From positions 124,001 through 188,000 of the forward strand of contig NZ_SRHY01000004.1 of the NCBI RefSeq assembly GCF_004565465.1: DNA of 64,000 nucleotides, read 5' to 3'. Source of the DNA: Lentibacillus salicampi (GTDB taxonomy: Bacteria; Bacillota; Bacilli; Bacillales; Amphibacillaceae). The stretch's first letter is position 1, and every line of letters starts with the position of its first letter. This document shows, in pieces, positions 1 to 8,884 of this stretch. The notes beneath the pieces are model-generated. The model was not told the DNA's origin. It did no database searches and was given only the letters and a program-made list of their open reading frames with translations. The translations under genes were made by a program, and so were the position numbers.

Positions 1-672
1 GACGAAAAATTTAAAACGGTTGAAAGCCAAAACAAATATGGGCAAAAACAAACCTATTCAGCAGAAAATATCATCATTGCAACTGGTTATTATGACCAGC
101 CAAATAAGATGAACATTCCCGGGGAAGAGCTGCCAAAGGTCATGCATTATTTTAAAGAGGCTCACCCATTCTACAATAAAAATGTAGTTGTGATCGGCGG
201 GAAAAATTCTGCGGTTGATGCAACACTTGAGCTTCATAAGGCAGGAGCAAACATTACTGTACTATACCGTGGGGAACAGTATTCCAAAAGTATAAAACCC
301 TGGATTTTGCCGGAATTTGATTCACTTGTCCGTAAAGAAATTGTTAAAATGGCGTTCAATGCGCGAGTCGAAGAAATTACCGCCGATAAAGTTATTTATA
401 CGGTTGGAAACGAAACCAGGGAAGCCGCTAATGACTTTGTATTTGCCATGACCGGTTATAAGCCTGACCTTCAATTTATGAAAATGGCGGGGGTCCTGAC
501 TGATGAAAACAGCGGCCGTCCATATTTTGAACCGGAAACGATGGAAACAAACGTACCTGGAATTTATGTAGCGGGTGTCGTCGCGGCAGGTTACAATAAC
601 AATGAAATATTCATTGAAAACGGTCGTTACCATGGCGAAACAATCGCCAGGGCCATTACATCGAAAGGGTAA
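1..672 (+). CDS. ypdA: Bacillithiol disulfide reductase YpdA, 3' part
   Basis: Flavoprotein that uses NADPH to reduce oxidised bacillithiol, the low-molecular-weight thiol of Bacillaceae. The reading frame is open from base 1, so the N-terminal FAD-binding part lies outside the window and only about 223 C-terminal residues are seen; the family is about 325 residues. Visible motifs are ATG at the end of the FAD domain (IIIATGYYD), the NADPH-binding Rossmann segment VVVIGGKNSAVDATLELHKA, and the C-terminal FAD contact GIYVAGVVAAGY. The next gene on this strand is prsW, with an oppositely oriented asparaginase between. The bacillithiol synthesis gene bshA lies 36 kb downstream, so pathway and recycling enzyme are both present. 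Identification is confident; the missing 5' end is due only to the window edge. Confidence 0.92.
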   Translation, partial: DEKFKTVESQNKYGQKQTYSAENIIIATGYYDQPNKMNIPGEELPKVMHYFKEAHPFYNKNVVVIGGKNSAVDATLELHKAGANITVLYRGEQYSKSIKPWILPEFDSLVRKEIVKMAFNARVEEITADKVIYTVGNETREAANDFVFAMTGYKPDLQFMKMAGVLTDENSGRPYFEPETMETNVPGIYVAGVVAAGYNNNEIFIENGRYHGETIARAITSKG

Positions 673-700
673 CAGCCCGGATGGAGCTGTTTCCCTTTCT
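671..700 (+). terminator. Probable terminator after ypdA
   Basis: Stem AACAGC (671-676) with GCTGTT (686-691), followed by a pyrimidine-rich stretch TTCCCTTTCTT. The stem begins inside the ypdA stop codon. The T-run is interrupted, so this is a moderate call. Confidence 0.5.
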
Positions 701-735
701 TCGTAATAAGCGATAAAATCTGCTTGGCTATTTAT

Positions 736-1707
736 TTAATTATTTTTCTCAAAAAGGTCCTTTAACTTTGCTGCATCTTTTGTGGTTTCCAGGGTGATCA
801 GTAATTTAAGCCTTGCTTTTGGGCCGGTTAATCCGTTGGCCAAAATGACGCCCATTTCTTTTAGTTGTTTTCCGCCCCCATCATAACCGTATGTGGGCTG
901 CACAATACCCTGATAACATCTCGACACCAATATAACAGGTATTTGATCATCCAAAAATTGTTTCAGAGATGACAATGCTTGTTTTGGCAAATTTCCCTGG
1001 CCAAATCCTTCCAATACCAGTCCTTCCGGTTTTAACTGGCGAATAGCGTCAAAAATTTCCCCATTCATACCCGCATATGCCTTTAGCAAAAAAACATTGT
1101 GAGTAATTTGGTTTACAGGCAGGGTGTTCCTTGCCAAAATGGTATGATGGAAGATGATGGATTCTTTTGTAATAATGCCAATTGGTCCATATTGTGGACT
1201 TTGAAATGTAGCTACGTTACTTGTTGACGTTTTCGTGACATTCTGTGCCGTATGGATTTCATCATTCATGACGACTAATACACCTTTATCCCAGGCTTCA
1301 TCACTTGTTGCCGTTCTTAACGAACTGATGAGGTTGTAAAGGGCGTCAGAGCCAATTTCATTTGTCGACCTCATTGCACCGGTAATGATAACCGGTTTAT
1401 CGGTTTCTAAAATCAGATCAAGGAAATATGCCGTTTCTTCCAGTGTATCCGTTCCATGTGTGATCACGAAACCATCATAGTCATTCATCTTTTCCTGAAT
1501 AGTAGTCGCCAGTTGCAGCATGTGCTGTGGTGTGATCTGCGGCGATGGAACTGAAAACGGCGTGATTTCATCAGCATGTGCATAATGCTCAAACTGATAT
1601 GATAAACCTGACAATGGGTGCTTATTTGTTGTCGTCACTTCTCCTGTTTGCTTGTTTTCCAACATTGATATCGTTCCGCCAGTATGAATAATGAGTATAC
1701 GTTTCAA
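736..1707 (-). CDS. ansA: L-asparaginase, cytosolic type
   Basis: Hydrolyses L-asparagine to aspartate and ammonia. The protein has 323 residues when started at the TTG at 1707, which follows an AAAGGTGA ribosome binding site by about five bases; an in-frame GTG at 1716 lies inside that site and is less likely. Both family threonine motifs are present: HTGGTISM at the N-terminus with the nucleophilic Thr, and HGTDTLEETAYFL around residue 90 with the second Thr-Lys-Asp set. No signal peptide is visible, which fits a cytosolic type I enzyme. It stands alone on the minus strand between ypdA and prsW, so it is probably monocistronic. The exact paralogue name is less sure than the activity. Confidence 0.85.
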   Translation of the reverse strand: MKRILIIHTGGTISMLENKQTGEVTTTNKHPLSGLSYQFEHYAHADEITPFSVPSPQITPQHMLQLATTIQEKMNDYDGFVITHGTDTLEETAYFLDLILETDKPVIITGAMRSTNEIGSDALYNLISSLRTATSDEAWDKGVLVVMNDEIHTAQNVTKTSTSNVATFQSPQYGPIGIITKESIIFHHTILARNTLPVNQITHNVFLLKAYAGMNGEIFDAIRQLKPEGLVLEGFGQGNLPKQALSSLKQFLDDQIPVILVSRCYQGIVQPTYGYDGGGKQLKEMGVILANGLTGPKARLKLLITLETTKDAAKLKDLFEKNN

Positions 1708-2027
1708 AATAATCACCTTTCTTGCTCGTTATTTTCATTTTCATAGCATCATGATATGATAAAGTGAAACTTATCGGCATATATGGACAGTCAGTCACCG
1801 TTCTCCGGCGGGTTGATTACTGGCCGTTATATCCGGGAAATGTGAAACTTCATTCTCCCAATGTTCATAAGGAACAAATGCTTAGAACGCAACTTCCTGT
1901 GCGGACGCCCTCCGAGACTTACATTGGACCGATGGTTTTCTTTGCAGTATCCTTTAGAACTTGAAGCGAGGAGAATCCGCTCAGTTAAGGCGCGATAATT
2001 ATAATTAAGTCTGGAAGAGGTTTTAAA
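1708..2027. other. Non-coding gap between ansA and prsW
   Basis: 320 bases between divergently oriented genes. The promoters of ansA and prsW must lie here, but I see no clear -35/-10 pair. The segment contains AAAGTGAAACTT (near 1759) and GTGAAACTTCATTC (near 1841), short pieces also found at the ypiA-ypiB repeat (27908) and, inverted, near 16700. A 66-codon open frame (1764-1964) lacks a ribosome binding site and resembles no protein known to me. Confidence 0.4.
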
Positions 2028-2693
2028 ATGCTTGCTCTTTTTTCAGCAGGTATTGCGCCTGCATTTACATTAATGGCTTTTTTTTATTTAAAAGACCGCT
2101 TTACTGAACCATTGTCATTAATGGTTAAAACATTTTTGTTCGGCGCCCTGCTTGTATTCCCGATCATGTTTATTCAATATGGCTTCTCGACTGAAAATCT
2201 AAGCGAGAGCAGCTTTGTTGAATCCTTTTTCCTATCGGGTCTGCTGGAGGAATTTTTTAAATGGTTCGTTTTTATGTACATCATTTTTCACCATACAGAT
2301 TTTGATGCGCATTATGATGGTATCGTTTATGCCGTTTCCATCAGTCTGGGTTTCGCGACGGTTGAAAATGTTCTATATTTATTTACCAATGGTATTGAAT
2401 ATGCGTTTTCAAGAGCGTTATTTCCAGTGTCATCGCATGCATTATTCGGTGTGTTGATGGGCTTTCATTTTGGTAAGGCTAAAATGGGCCACGCTCATAA
2501 AAACAGGCATATCATACTTGCTTTATGGGTGCCATTCCTCTTGCATGGTACCTACAATTATATCCTTCATGCGATCACGAGTGACTGGTTGATATTACTG
2601 ACCCCGTTCATGATTGGGCTATGGTTCCTTGCCCTGCACCGAATGAAGACAGCGAACCAACATGTTAGACAAAAAAAGAAAATGCAAGCCTGA
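2028..2693 (+). CDS. prsW: Intramembrane protease PrsW
   Basis: Multi-pass membrane metalloprotease. In B. subtilis it makes the first cut in the anti-sigma factor RsiW and so releases the envelope stress factor SigW. The 221 residues match the usual family length of about 218. The diagnostic motif EEFFK (E-E-x-x-K) lies near residue 70, followed by the conserved segment FATVENVLYLF and a later SSHALFGVLMG helix containing the family histidine. About seven or eight hydrophobic segments are seen. The ATG follows GAAGAGG by a normal spacing. The gene lies upstream of sleB, as in B. subtilis, and has its own terminator. No SigW-type promoter was recognised. Confidence 0.92.
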   Translation: MLALFSAGIAPAFTLMAFFYLKDRFTEPLSLMVKTFLFGALLVFPIMFIQYGFSTENLSESSFVESFFLSGLLEEFFKWFVFMYIIFHHTDFDAHYDGIVYAVSISLGFATVENVLYLFTNGIEYAFSRALFPVSSHALFGVLMGFHFGKAKMGHAHKNRHIILALWVPFLLHGTYNYILHAITSDWLILLTPFMIGLWFLALHRMKTANQHVRQKKKMQA

Positions 2694-2727
2694 AATCCTT
2701 TGTACCCTATGGTATAAAGGATTTTTT
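2694..2727 (+). terminator. Terminator after prsW
   Basis: Stem AATCCTTT (2694-2701) with AAAGGATT (2716-2723), inner pairing TACC/GGTA, then a run of T. It starts directly at the prsW stop codon. Confidence 0.85.
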
Positions 2728-2730
2728 AAA

Positions 2731-2895
2731 AGATAACAAAGTATAAAATTTTTGTCTATATGAAGCTCTTTGTCAACAATAGCCATGTCCAGCTCCAGCG
2801 CTGCCTCCTGCCATCATTTTACGTGGCAAGACCCGCTACTATAAATTCCTGCTTAAGCTTTTCGGGGCTGAACAAGGCGCCCTGCGTTTTTCTTA
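2731..2895 (+). repeat. Dispersed intergenic repeat, family A, copy 1
   Basis: About 165 bases that closely resemble the segments at 8640-8816, 15393-15573 and 51070-51249. Shared landmarks in order are GTATAAAATTTTT, a TATATGAAGCTCTTTGTC block, ATAGCCATGTCCAGC, GTGGCAA near the middle, and CTTAAGCTTTTCGGGG followed by GAACAAGGCGCCCTGCG. The ends are AGATAA and TTTTTCTTA. This copy has lost part of the central hairpin, which suggests decay. A 62-codon open frame inside it is not supported by a ribosome binding site. Confidence 0.75.
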
Positions 2896-3011
2896 AATTT
2901 CATTTGTCTGCGGATAGATATATTTTTCTAAAAAGACATTCCGAATGAATAAAAAGGCAGTTTCGTAAAAAAATAGGTGCAACATGACAATGCTTAGCAG
3001 GAGGAAACGAT

Positions 3012-3857
3012 ATGACCTATAAAAAAATGATCCTATTTATCATTATATTCCTTATCGCAATAGGACTGCAAACCACTCATTCCGCGAAGCCAGCGTTTGC
3101 ATTTACTGAACAAGTCATTCAGCAAGGTGCCGCAGGGGAAGATGTGATTGAGTTGCAGGCAAGATTGCAATATCTTGGGTATTACAACGGAGATATCGAT
3201 GGCGTGTTTGGATGGGGGACATATTGGGCATTGCGGAACTTTCAGTATGAATTCGGAATGGAAATTGATGGTCTTGCCGGTGCAGAAACAAAGGAAAAAT
3301 TAGCCTCGGCAAGTGAATATGACAGGAATTTTGTCATGAGCCAAATTAACCAGGGAACGGAATTCACACATTATGGCGGCGTCGATCAATCGAAACAGTC
3401 CGAATCAAAACCTGACAACAATAAAAATACGGCGAATAATAACACAACCAATGATAATGCCAATGCTGCCGAGCCGACAGCCGTTAATGTACCGCAGGGT
3501 TATTCGCAAAATGATATTCAATTAATGGCCAACGCGGTTAATGGAGAAGCACGAGGAGAACAATATGTAGGAATGGTTGCAGTAGCTGCTGTTATTTTAA
3601 ACCGGGTCGAGAGCCCATCATTCCCAAATTCAGTTTCGGGTGTCATTTTTGAACCGCGGGCATTCACTGCAGTAGCTGACGGACAAATTTGGCTGACACC
3701 AGGTGAGACTTCCAAGGAAGCTGTTCTTGATGCGATTAATGGATGGGACCCATCGGGGAATGCCATCTATTATTTTAATCCGAATACCGCCACATCAGAC
3801 TGGATCTGGTCGAGACCGCAAATCAAGAAAATTGGAAAACATATATTTGCCAAATAG
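3012..3857 (+). CDS. sleB: Spore cortex-lytic enzyme SleB
   Basis: Lytic transglycosylase deposited in the dormant spore that degrades cortex peptidoglycan at muramic delta-lactam during germination. The 281 residues show an N-terminal signal peptide (basic MTYKK, then a hydrophobic stretch, cleavage probably near residue 30), a peptidoglycan-binding repeat at about 35-95 (AAGEDVIELQARLQYLGYY), a low-complexity Asn/Thr-rich linker at about 120-155, and a C-terminal hydrolase_2 domain containing the catalytic-glutamate motif NAVNGEARGE. AGGAGG precedes the ATG. ypeB begins 16 bases after the stop, the conserved two-gene arrangement. A SigG-like -35 TGAATA lies at 2946, but no convincing matching -10 was found. 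Confidence 0.95.
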   Translation: MTYKKMILFIIIFLIAIGLQTTHSAKPAFAFTEQVIQQGAAGEDVIELQARLQYLGYYNGDIDGVFGWGTYWALRNFQYEFGMEIDGLAGAETKEKLASASEYDRNFVMSQINQGTEFTHYGGVDQSKQSESKPDNNKNTANNNTTNDNANAAEPTAVNVPQGYSQNDIQLMANAVNGEARGEQYVGMVAVAAVILNRVESPSFPNSVSGVIFEPRAFTAVADGQIWLTPGETSKEAVLDAINGWDPSGNAIYYFNPNTATSDWIWSRPQIKKIGKHIFAK

Positions 3858-3872
3858 GAAGGAGTGAAGCAA

Positions 3873-5228
3873 ATGGGACGTTGGATTTTAATTGGTATCC
3901 TGACGCTGGGGATAGCAGGCGTTGGTTTCTGGGGGTATCAGGAGCATCAGGAGAAAAATGCAGTATTAATACAAGCCGAAAATAATTATCAAAGGGCGTT
4001 TCATGAGCTATCTTATCACATGGATCTCATGCATGATAAGATTGGCACAGCACTGGCAATGAACTCAAGAGAGCAACTCTCACCGCAAATGGTAGAAATT
4101 TGGAGACTGACATCAGAAGCGACTTCTAATGTCGGACAGCTTCCGCTGACATTAATGCCATTTAACAAAACAGAAGAATTTCTTTCAAATATAGGTGAAT
4201 TTACCTATCGCACAGCTGTTAGAGATTTACAGGAAAATCCGCTGAACGATAAAGAGGTAAAGACACTGCAAAATTTATATGAACAATCCGGTGATTTGAA
4301 AGACGAATTACGAAACGTCCAGCATACCGTATTGGACGAAAATCTGCGATGGATGGATGTTCAATTAGCCTTAGCTACCCAGGATGAACAGGCAGATAAC
4401 ACAATTGTTGATGGGTTTAAGACTGTCGAGAAAAAAGTGGAAGGTTTTGCTGAAAGTAATGTAGACTCCGCATTAACAGGAACCTCTGCTGAAGAACACG
4501 AATATCGGAATCTGAACGGTGAAAAGATTAATAAAGAAAAAGCAACGAAACGAGGTCAGGAGTTACTCCAGGTTAAAAATACAGATAACCTGACTGTGAC
4601 AGACAGTGGCAAAGGTGCTGATGTACCGGTATACAGTATTTCCTATCAAAACGGAAATAAACATGGTTACCTTGATCTAACAAAGCAGGGAGGACATCCC
4701 CTTACACTGTTGGTTAATCGCGAAGTTCAGGAACAAAAGATTAGTCTGAATGAGGGGCTGGAAAAGGCAAAAGGATACCTTAAACAATATGACTTTGAAG
4801 ATATGGACGTCTTTACTAGTAATCAGTTTGACAATATCGGTGTTTACTCTTTTCTTTATAATCAGAATGGTGTACGGATCTATTCGGATGCTATTGAGCT
4901 GAAAGTCGCGCTGGATAATGGTGATCTACTAGGAATGACGGCGAGGAATTACTTTATGAACCATAAGGAACGGGATATTCCCGAACCGGAGCTTTCCATT
5001 GAAGAAGCAAAAGAAAAAGTCAATCCGGATGTACAAATTAACGAGGAATATATGGCAGTTATTGACAATGACGTCGGCGATGAAGTGCTGGTATATGAGT
5101 TTCTTGGTGTACTTGATAATGAGACATATCGGATCTTCATCAATGCAATGGATGGTACAGAAGAAAAAGTGGAAAAACTCGATGGTACTGAAATTAATTT
5201 TGCATCCGTTTCACAGGGAAGGGCTTAG
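3873..5228 (+). CDS. ypeB: Germination protein YpeB
   Basis: Partner of SleB that is needed for its stable incorporation in the spore inner membrane and coat-cortex region. The 451 residues agree with the family. An N-terminal membrane anchor (WILIGILTLGIAGVGFWGY) is followed by the conserved segment AVLIQAENNYQRAFHELSY, LPLTLMPFNKTEEFLSNIG, and three PepSY-like repeats in the C-terminal half. I chose the ATG at 3873 because GGAAGGAG ends at 3863; an in-frame GTG at 3864 would abut the ribosome binding site. Cotranscribed with sleB and closed by a terminator that overlaps its stop codon. Confidence 0.95.
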   Translation: MGRWILIGILTLGIAGVGFWGYQEHQEKNAVLIQAENNYQRAFHELSYHMDLMHDKIGTALAMNSREQLSPQMVEIWRLTSEATSNVGQLPLTLMPFNKTEEFLSNIGEFTYRTAVRDLQENPLNDKEVKTLQNLYEQSGDLKDELRNVQHTVLDENLRWMDVQLALATQDEQADNTIVDGFKTVEKKVEGFAESNVDSALTGTSAEEHEYRNLNGEKINKEKATKRGQELLQVKNTDNLTVTDSGKGADVPVYSISYQNGNKHGYLDLTKQGGHPLTLLVNREVQEQKISLNEGLEKAKGYLKQYDFEDMDVFTSNQFDNIGVYSFLYNQNGVRIYSDAIELKVALDNGDLLGMTARNYFMNHKERDIPEPELSIEEAKEKVNPDVQINEEYMAVIDNDVGDEVLVYEFLGVLDNETYRIFINAMDGTEEKVEKLDGTEINFASVSQGRA

Positions 5229-5244
5229 GTCTTTCCCTTTTTTT
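5216..5244 (+). terminator. Terminator after sleB-ypeB
   Basis: GGGAAGG (5216-5222) pairs with CTTTCCC (5231-5237), followed by seven T. The left arm lies in the last codons of ypeB. Confidence 0.85.
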
Positions 5245-5291
5245 GCTTTTTTGTAATAATAGGTATAAAGACTCAGTGCGGAGGCGTTTAT

Positions 5292-5939
5292 ATGAAGATC
5301 GGCACCTTACTTACTCTAGAGGCAAAGAACCCTGAGACAGGTGAAACACATAAGTATCGCAGTCAAATTATCGAAAAAAACGCGCACTATTTATTGATTG
5401 ATCTCCCAATTCACCATGAAACAAATAAAACTGCATTTTTTATGAAAGGCACCCATTTTAAAATGACTTATATTGGTACCGATCAAGCCGTCTATATGTT
5501 TACTGCAAAATTGATGAAAATGGTTAAAGGGGACATACCCTCACTTGCTGTCCAGGCTCCTGAAAAAGAAGCGATCAGGATTATACAGCGACGGGCGTTC
5601 GTCCGGATTGACACCGCAGTTGACGTAGCGGTCCATTATACAAATGATTCGTTTACGACAGTGACCTCGGACATCAGCGGTGGCGGTATGTCCATTATTT
5701 TGCCTGAGCCCCATGAACTCAATGTAAATGAACGGACGGATTTATGGATGGTGCTGCGGATGCAATCAGAGCATTACCAATATGTACATGCTGCAACTGA
5801 AGTTACCCGCATAGTTGATGATAACGGTATCAGAAAAGCATCCATGAAGTATCTGTCGATTAATCAAAAAGATCAGCAGTTTATTATTCGCTATTGTTTT
5901 GAGAAACAGCTTGAAGCAAGGAGAAAGGAATTATCATGA
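5292..5939 (+). CDS. motI: PilZ-domain flagellar clutch protein, MotI/YpfA type
   Basis: Cyclic di-GMP receptor; the B. subtilis counterpart (YpfA, also DgrA or MotI) binds the stator MotA and slows motility when c-di-GMP is high. The 215 residues contain an N-terminal YcgR-like domain (1-90) and a C-terminal PilZ domain. The ligand motifs are RRAFVRI near residue 100 (RxxxR) and DISGGGMSI near 129 (DxSxxG). The ribosome binding site GCGGAGG is well placed. The gene stands between ypeB and cmk as in B. subtilis. Its stop is followed by 144 bases that carry a candidate promoter for cmk. No flagellar gene is in the window, so the role rests on family knowledge. Confidence 0.9.
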   Translation: MKIGTLLTLEAKNPETGETHKYRSQIIEKNAHYLLIDLPIHHETNKTAFFMKGTHFKMTYIGTDQAVYMFTAKLMKMVKGDIPSLAVQAPEKEAIRIIQRRAFVRIDTAVDVAVHYTNDSFTTVTSDISGGGMSIILPEPHELNVNERTDLWMVLRMQSEHYQYVHAATEVTRIVDDNGIRKASMKYLSINQKDQQFIIRYCFEKQLEARRKELS

Positions 5940-5983
5940 GTTAGCTGGGATTCGAAAAACAGTAGAACTTTTTTATTGATGTA

Positions 5984-5992
5984 TGTTATGAT
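5984..5992 (+). promoter_or_regulatory. Candidate extended -10 promoter for cmk
   Basis: TGTTATGAT: TG one base before TATGAT (5987-5992), about 90 bases upstream of the cmk ATG. No good -35 is seen, which is usual for extended -10 promoters. Confidence 0.4.
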
Positions 5993-6083
5993 TTTAAGTA
6001 TAGGCCTACATACCTTAAACTTGGAAGGCTTCATATTTGGTTTTTCTTTTCCCACCTACATATGAGAGGACTGAAAGGAAGTA

Positions 6084-6788
6084 ATGGTTACAAAGCAAAT
6101 AGCGATCGCAATCGACGGTCCTGCGGCAGCCGGGAAAAGCACTGTTTCCAAAATTGTCGCTAAGGAGCTTTCATTTATTTATATTGATACGGGAGCCATG
6201 TATCGGGCGTTGACATATAAAGCACTCCGGGAACAAATTTCTTTGACTGATGAACAGAAACTATCCGCACTTCTGGCTGACACCACCATAGAACTTGTGC
6301 AAGGCAAAGACCAGCAGCGTGTTCTCGTTGATGGAACGGATGTAACAGAAGATATTCGTTCTTCGACGGTGACCAATCAAGTGTCTTATATAGCTAAACA
6401 CTCGAGTGTTCGCAAGGAAATGGTCAAAAGACAGCAGAAACTCGCCCAAAAACGGGGGGTCGTGATGGATGGCCGGGATATTGGAACCCAGGTTCTGCCT
6501 GATGCGGAAGTAAAAATCTTTTTAAAAGCCTCCGTTGAGGAGCGGGCAAAACGCAGATATGATGAAAACGTCAAAAAAGGGTTTTCCTCAGACTTTGAGA
6601 AATTAAAGCAGGAAATTGAACAAAGGGACCAGATTGATTCAAAGCGTGAAGTTGCTCCATTAGTAAAAGCGGACGATGCAATCGAACTGGATACAACCGA
6701 TTTATCGATCAATGAAGTCGCTGAATCGATTCTTAACGAGGTCAAAAAGGCAACACAGGATAGAGGGAATACTGATGAGTCTATATAG
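6084..6788 (+). CDS. cmk: Cytidylate kinase
   Basis: Phosphorylates CMP and dCMP with ATP, feeding CTP/dCTP synthesis. The P-loop [15 protein letters not shown] lies at residues 10-24, followed by the conserved [15 protein letters not shown] and, later, [20 protein letters not shown] and [10 protein letters not shown] of the LID region. The protein has 234 residues, slightly longer than the usual 220-225 because of a polar C-terminal tail. The ATG follows AAAGGAAGT. Its last 14 bases overlap the next gene, indicating translational coupling with the acyltransferase. Confidence 0.95.
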   Translation: MVTKQIAIAIDGPAAAGKSTVSKIVAKELSFIYIDTGAMYRALTYKALREQISLTDEQKLSALLADTTIELVQGKDQQRVLVDGTDVTEDIRSSTVTNQVSYIAKHSSVRKEMVKRQQKLAQKRGVVMDGRDIGTQVLPDAEVKIFLKASVEERAKRRYDENVKKGFSSDFEKLKQEIEQRDQIDSKREVAPLVKADDAIELDTTDLSINEVAESILNEVKKATQDRGNTDESI

Positions 6789-7380
6789 AATCGCCAAAGG
6801 GGCCGTATCAGCCGTGTTTTTTCCTCTATTTCGTATCCGGGTTATTGGAAAGGAGAACGTTCCCGAAAATGGTCCTGTCATTATTTGTTCAAACCATATT
6901 TCCAACTTCGATCCCCCTGTAGTCGGAATCACATCACCCCGTGATATTTATTTTATGGCAAAAGGGGAATTGTTTGAAAAACCTTTTTTGGGCAAATTAT
7001 TGACGGGTATTCATGCGTTTCCGGTAAAAAGGGGGATGAGCGACAGGAATGCATTGCGAAAAGGACTAAAAATATTGGAACAGGGCAATACCTTGGGGTT
7101 ATTCCCCGAAGGAACCCGAAGCAAAACGGGACGGCTCGGAAAACCATTGGCCGGCGCCGGCTTCTTTGCACTGAGGTCTAAGGCGGCGATTATCCCATGT
7201 GCCGTCATCGGTCCATATAAACCAGGAAGTAAACTGACTGTTGTTTATGGTGAGGCAATGAATATGGAAGCTTACCGTGAGAAAAAAGCTTCAGCGAAAG
7301 AGGCAGCGGAAGCAATTATGGAGGAAATTGGAAATTTGATTGAAAATTATTATTCCCAACATGCTTCGCTTGACAAATAA
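6775..7380 (+). CDS. plsC: 1-acylglycerol-3-phosphate O-acyltransferase (PlsC family)
   Basis: Acylates lysophosphatidic acid to phosphatidic acid in membrane phospholipid synthesis. The 201-residue protein has all four acyltransferase blocks: the catalytic motif NHISNFDPP (NHxSxxD) near residue 36, then [10 protein letters not shown], the [10 protein letters not shown] motif near 105, and [12 protein letters not shown]. An N-terminal hydrophobic segment probably anchors it. I start at the ATG at 6775 because AGAGGG sits eight bases before it and because MSLYRIAKG matches how these proteins begin; a longer in-frame start at 6676 would lie deep inside cmk. Coupled to cmk and followed 71 bases later by ypfD. 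Confidence 0.88.
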   Translation: MSLYRIAKGAVSAVFFPLFRIRVIGKENVPENGPVIICSNHISNFDPPVVGITSPRDIYFMAKGELFEKPFLGKLLTGIHAFPVKRGMSDRNALRKGLKILEQGNTLGLFPEGTRSKTGRLGKPLAGAGFFALRSKAAIIPCAVIGPYKPGSKLTVVYGEAMNMEAYREKKASAKEAAEAIMEEIGNLIENYYSQHASLDK

Positions 7381-7451
7381 TTATAATTATTAGAAGTTAT
7401 AAAAAAGACATTTTATTTTTGTTGTTATGTATTTTAAGGAGGGCTAATGGT

Positions 7452-8582
7452 ATGAATGAATCCAGCAATGAACTAACGCAATTGAATATAGGAGATATTG
7501 TAACAGGAACGGCTATAAAAGTGGAAGAAAAACAAGTTCTTGTCGATATTGGCTATAAAACGGAAGGTATTGTTCCGATTGGCGAATTATCAAGTCTTCA
7601 CATTGAGAAAGCGAATGACGCCGTCGAAGAAGGTGATTCACTGACTTTATACGTGAAAAAGCTGGATGATGATGAAGTTATATTATCCAAAAAAGCAGTG
7701 GATGCTGAAAAAGCCTGGGAAAGCCTTGAAGAAAAATATCAGGATGGCAGTGTTTTTGAAACGGAAATCAAAGAAGTCGTGAAAGGCGGACTTGTTGCTG
7801 ATGTCGGTGTACGCGGATTTATGCCGGCTTCACTGGTGGAAACGTATTATGTTGAAGATTTTTCCGATTATATAAACAAACCCCTTCGAGTTAAAATTGT
7901 TGATTTGGACAAAGAACAAAATCGTATCATTCTATCGCATAAAGATGTCATCCAGGACGAATTGAACGCAAAAAAACATGATGTACTCCAATCTTTGGAA
8001 GAAGGACAAGTACTCGAAGGCACTGTCCAGCGCCTGACTAATTTCGGTGTTTTTGTTAACCTTGGCGGGATTGATGGACTTGTGCACATCTCACAACTTG
8101 CACATGAGCATGTCGAGAAAGCATCAGATGTTGTCTCAGAAGGGGAAACGATAAGCGTAGAAGTGCTATCCATTGACCGGGACAATGAACGTATATCCCT
8201 TTCACGCAAGAAAACACTCCCAGGGCCGTGGACAAACATTGAAGATCGGGTTTCACGAGGAGACGTACTTGAAGGTAAAGTTAAACGTCTTGTGAATTTC
8301 GGTGCCTTTGTTGAAGTATTCCCAGGGGTTGAAGGATTAGTCCATATTTCGCAAATTGCAAACCGGCATATCGGAACGCCACAGGAAGTACTTGAAATTG
8401 GCCAGCAGGTTGAAGTGAAAGTTTTGGATGTCAATGAACAAGACGAACGTATATCACTGAGCATAAAAGAACTGGAACAAGAACAGGAAGCTTCAGAAGT
8501 GAAACAATATGAAAAAGACGACGACCAGTCAGGATTCCAGCTCGGTGACTTTATCGGTGACAAACTCAATAAATACAAATAA
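7452..8582 (+). CDS. ypfD: S1 RNA-binding domain protein (YpfD, ribosomal S1 homologue)
   Basis: Homologue of ribosomal protein S1 found in Firmicutes; RNA binding is expected, but its role in translation is less essential than in proteobacteria. The 376 residues contain four S1 repeats: about 10-75, 95-165, 185-255 and 270-340. The third and fourth carry the typical GxVxxxxxFGxFV pattern (VQRLTNFGVFVNLGGIDGL and VKRLVNFGAFVEVFPGVEGL). The C-terminal end is acidic. AAGGAGGG ends eight bases before the ATG at 7452; the upstream in-frame TTG at 7419 precedes this ribosome binding site and is rejected. Followed by a strong terminator. Confidence 0.92.
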   Translation: MNESSNELTQLNIGDIVTGTAIKVEEKQVLVDIGYKTEGIVPIGELSSLHIEKANDAVEEGDSLTLYVKKLDDDEVILSKKAVDAEKAWESLEEKYQDGSVFETEIKEVVKGGLVADVGVRGFMPASLVETYYVEDFSDYINKPLRVKIVDLDKEQNRIILSHKDVIQDELNAKKHDVLQSLEEGQVLEGTVQRLTNFGVFVNLGGIDGLVHISQLAHEHVEKASDVVSEGETISVEVLSIDRDNERISLSRKKTLPGPWTNIEDRVSRGDVLEGKVKRLVNFGAFVEVFPGVEGLVHISQIANRHIGTPQEVLEIGQQVEVKVLDVNEQDERISLSIKELEQEQEASEVKQYEKDDDQSGFQLGDFIGDKLNKYK

Positions 8583-8596
8583 TACTCGAACTAAAA

Positions 8597-8626
8597 CTCT
8601 TTCCATAACGGAAAGAGTTTTTTTGC
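8597..8626 (+). terminator. Terminator after ypfD
   Basis: AACTCTTTCC pairs with GGAAAGAGTT around an ATAAC loop, followed by seven T. A textbook intrinsic terminator that ends the cmk-plsC-ypfD unit. Confidence 0.92.
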
Positions 8627-8639
8627 TATTTATTGTTCA

Positions 8640-8816
8640 AAGATAAGAGTGTATAAAATTTTTGGCTATATGAAGCTCTTTGTCAGCAATAGCCATGTCC
8701 AGCTGCAGCGCCTATCTCTCGAGGTCGTAAGCAAGAATTTTGCGTGGCAAAACCGCCACTACAAATACTTGCTTAAGCTTTTCGGGGGTGAACAAGGCGC
8801 CCTGCGATTTTTTTTA
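8640..8816 (+). repeat. Dispersed intergenic repeat, family A, copy 2
   Basis: About 177 bases and the best preserved plus-strand copy. It contains GGCTAT (8664-8669) paired with ATAGCC (8689-8694), and an outer stem AAGCAAG (8729-8735) with CTTGCTT (8769-8775) that encloses GTGGC (8744-8748) with GCCAC (8755-8759). The ends are AAGATAAGAG and TTTTTTTAT, an imperfect terminal inverted repeat. Open frames within it have no ribosome binding site. Confidence 0.8.
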
Positions 8817-8884
8817 TGGTGTATTAAAAGCCCTTTGTTTAAAACTTATAAAAAAAGCCATAATGGTAGTGGCAGGTGAGGTTA

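Noticed and set aside
1764..1964. 66-codon open frame between ansA and prsW
   Set aside because: No ribosome binding site, no recognisable protein, and it runs through pieces of intergenic repeat.
2946..2980. SigG promoter for sleB from TGAATA at 2946
   Set aside because: No acceptable CATACTA-like -10 at 16-18 bases, so it is not listed as a feature.
7868..8578. 236-codon open frame antisense to ypfD
   Set aside because: Shadow of the S1-repeat gene; rich in Ser/Thr/Cys as expected from antisense translation, no ribosome binding site.
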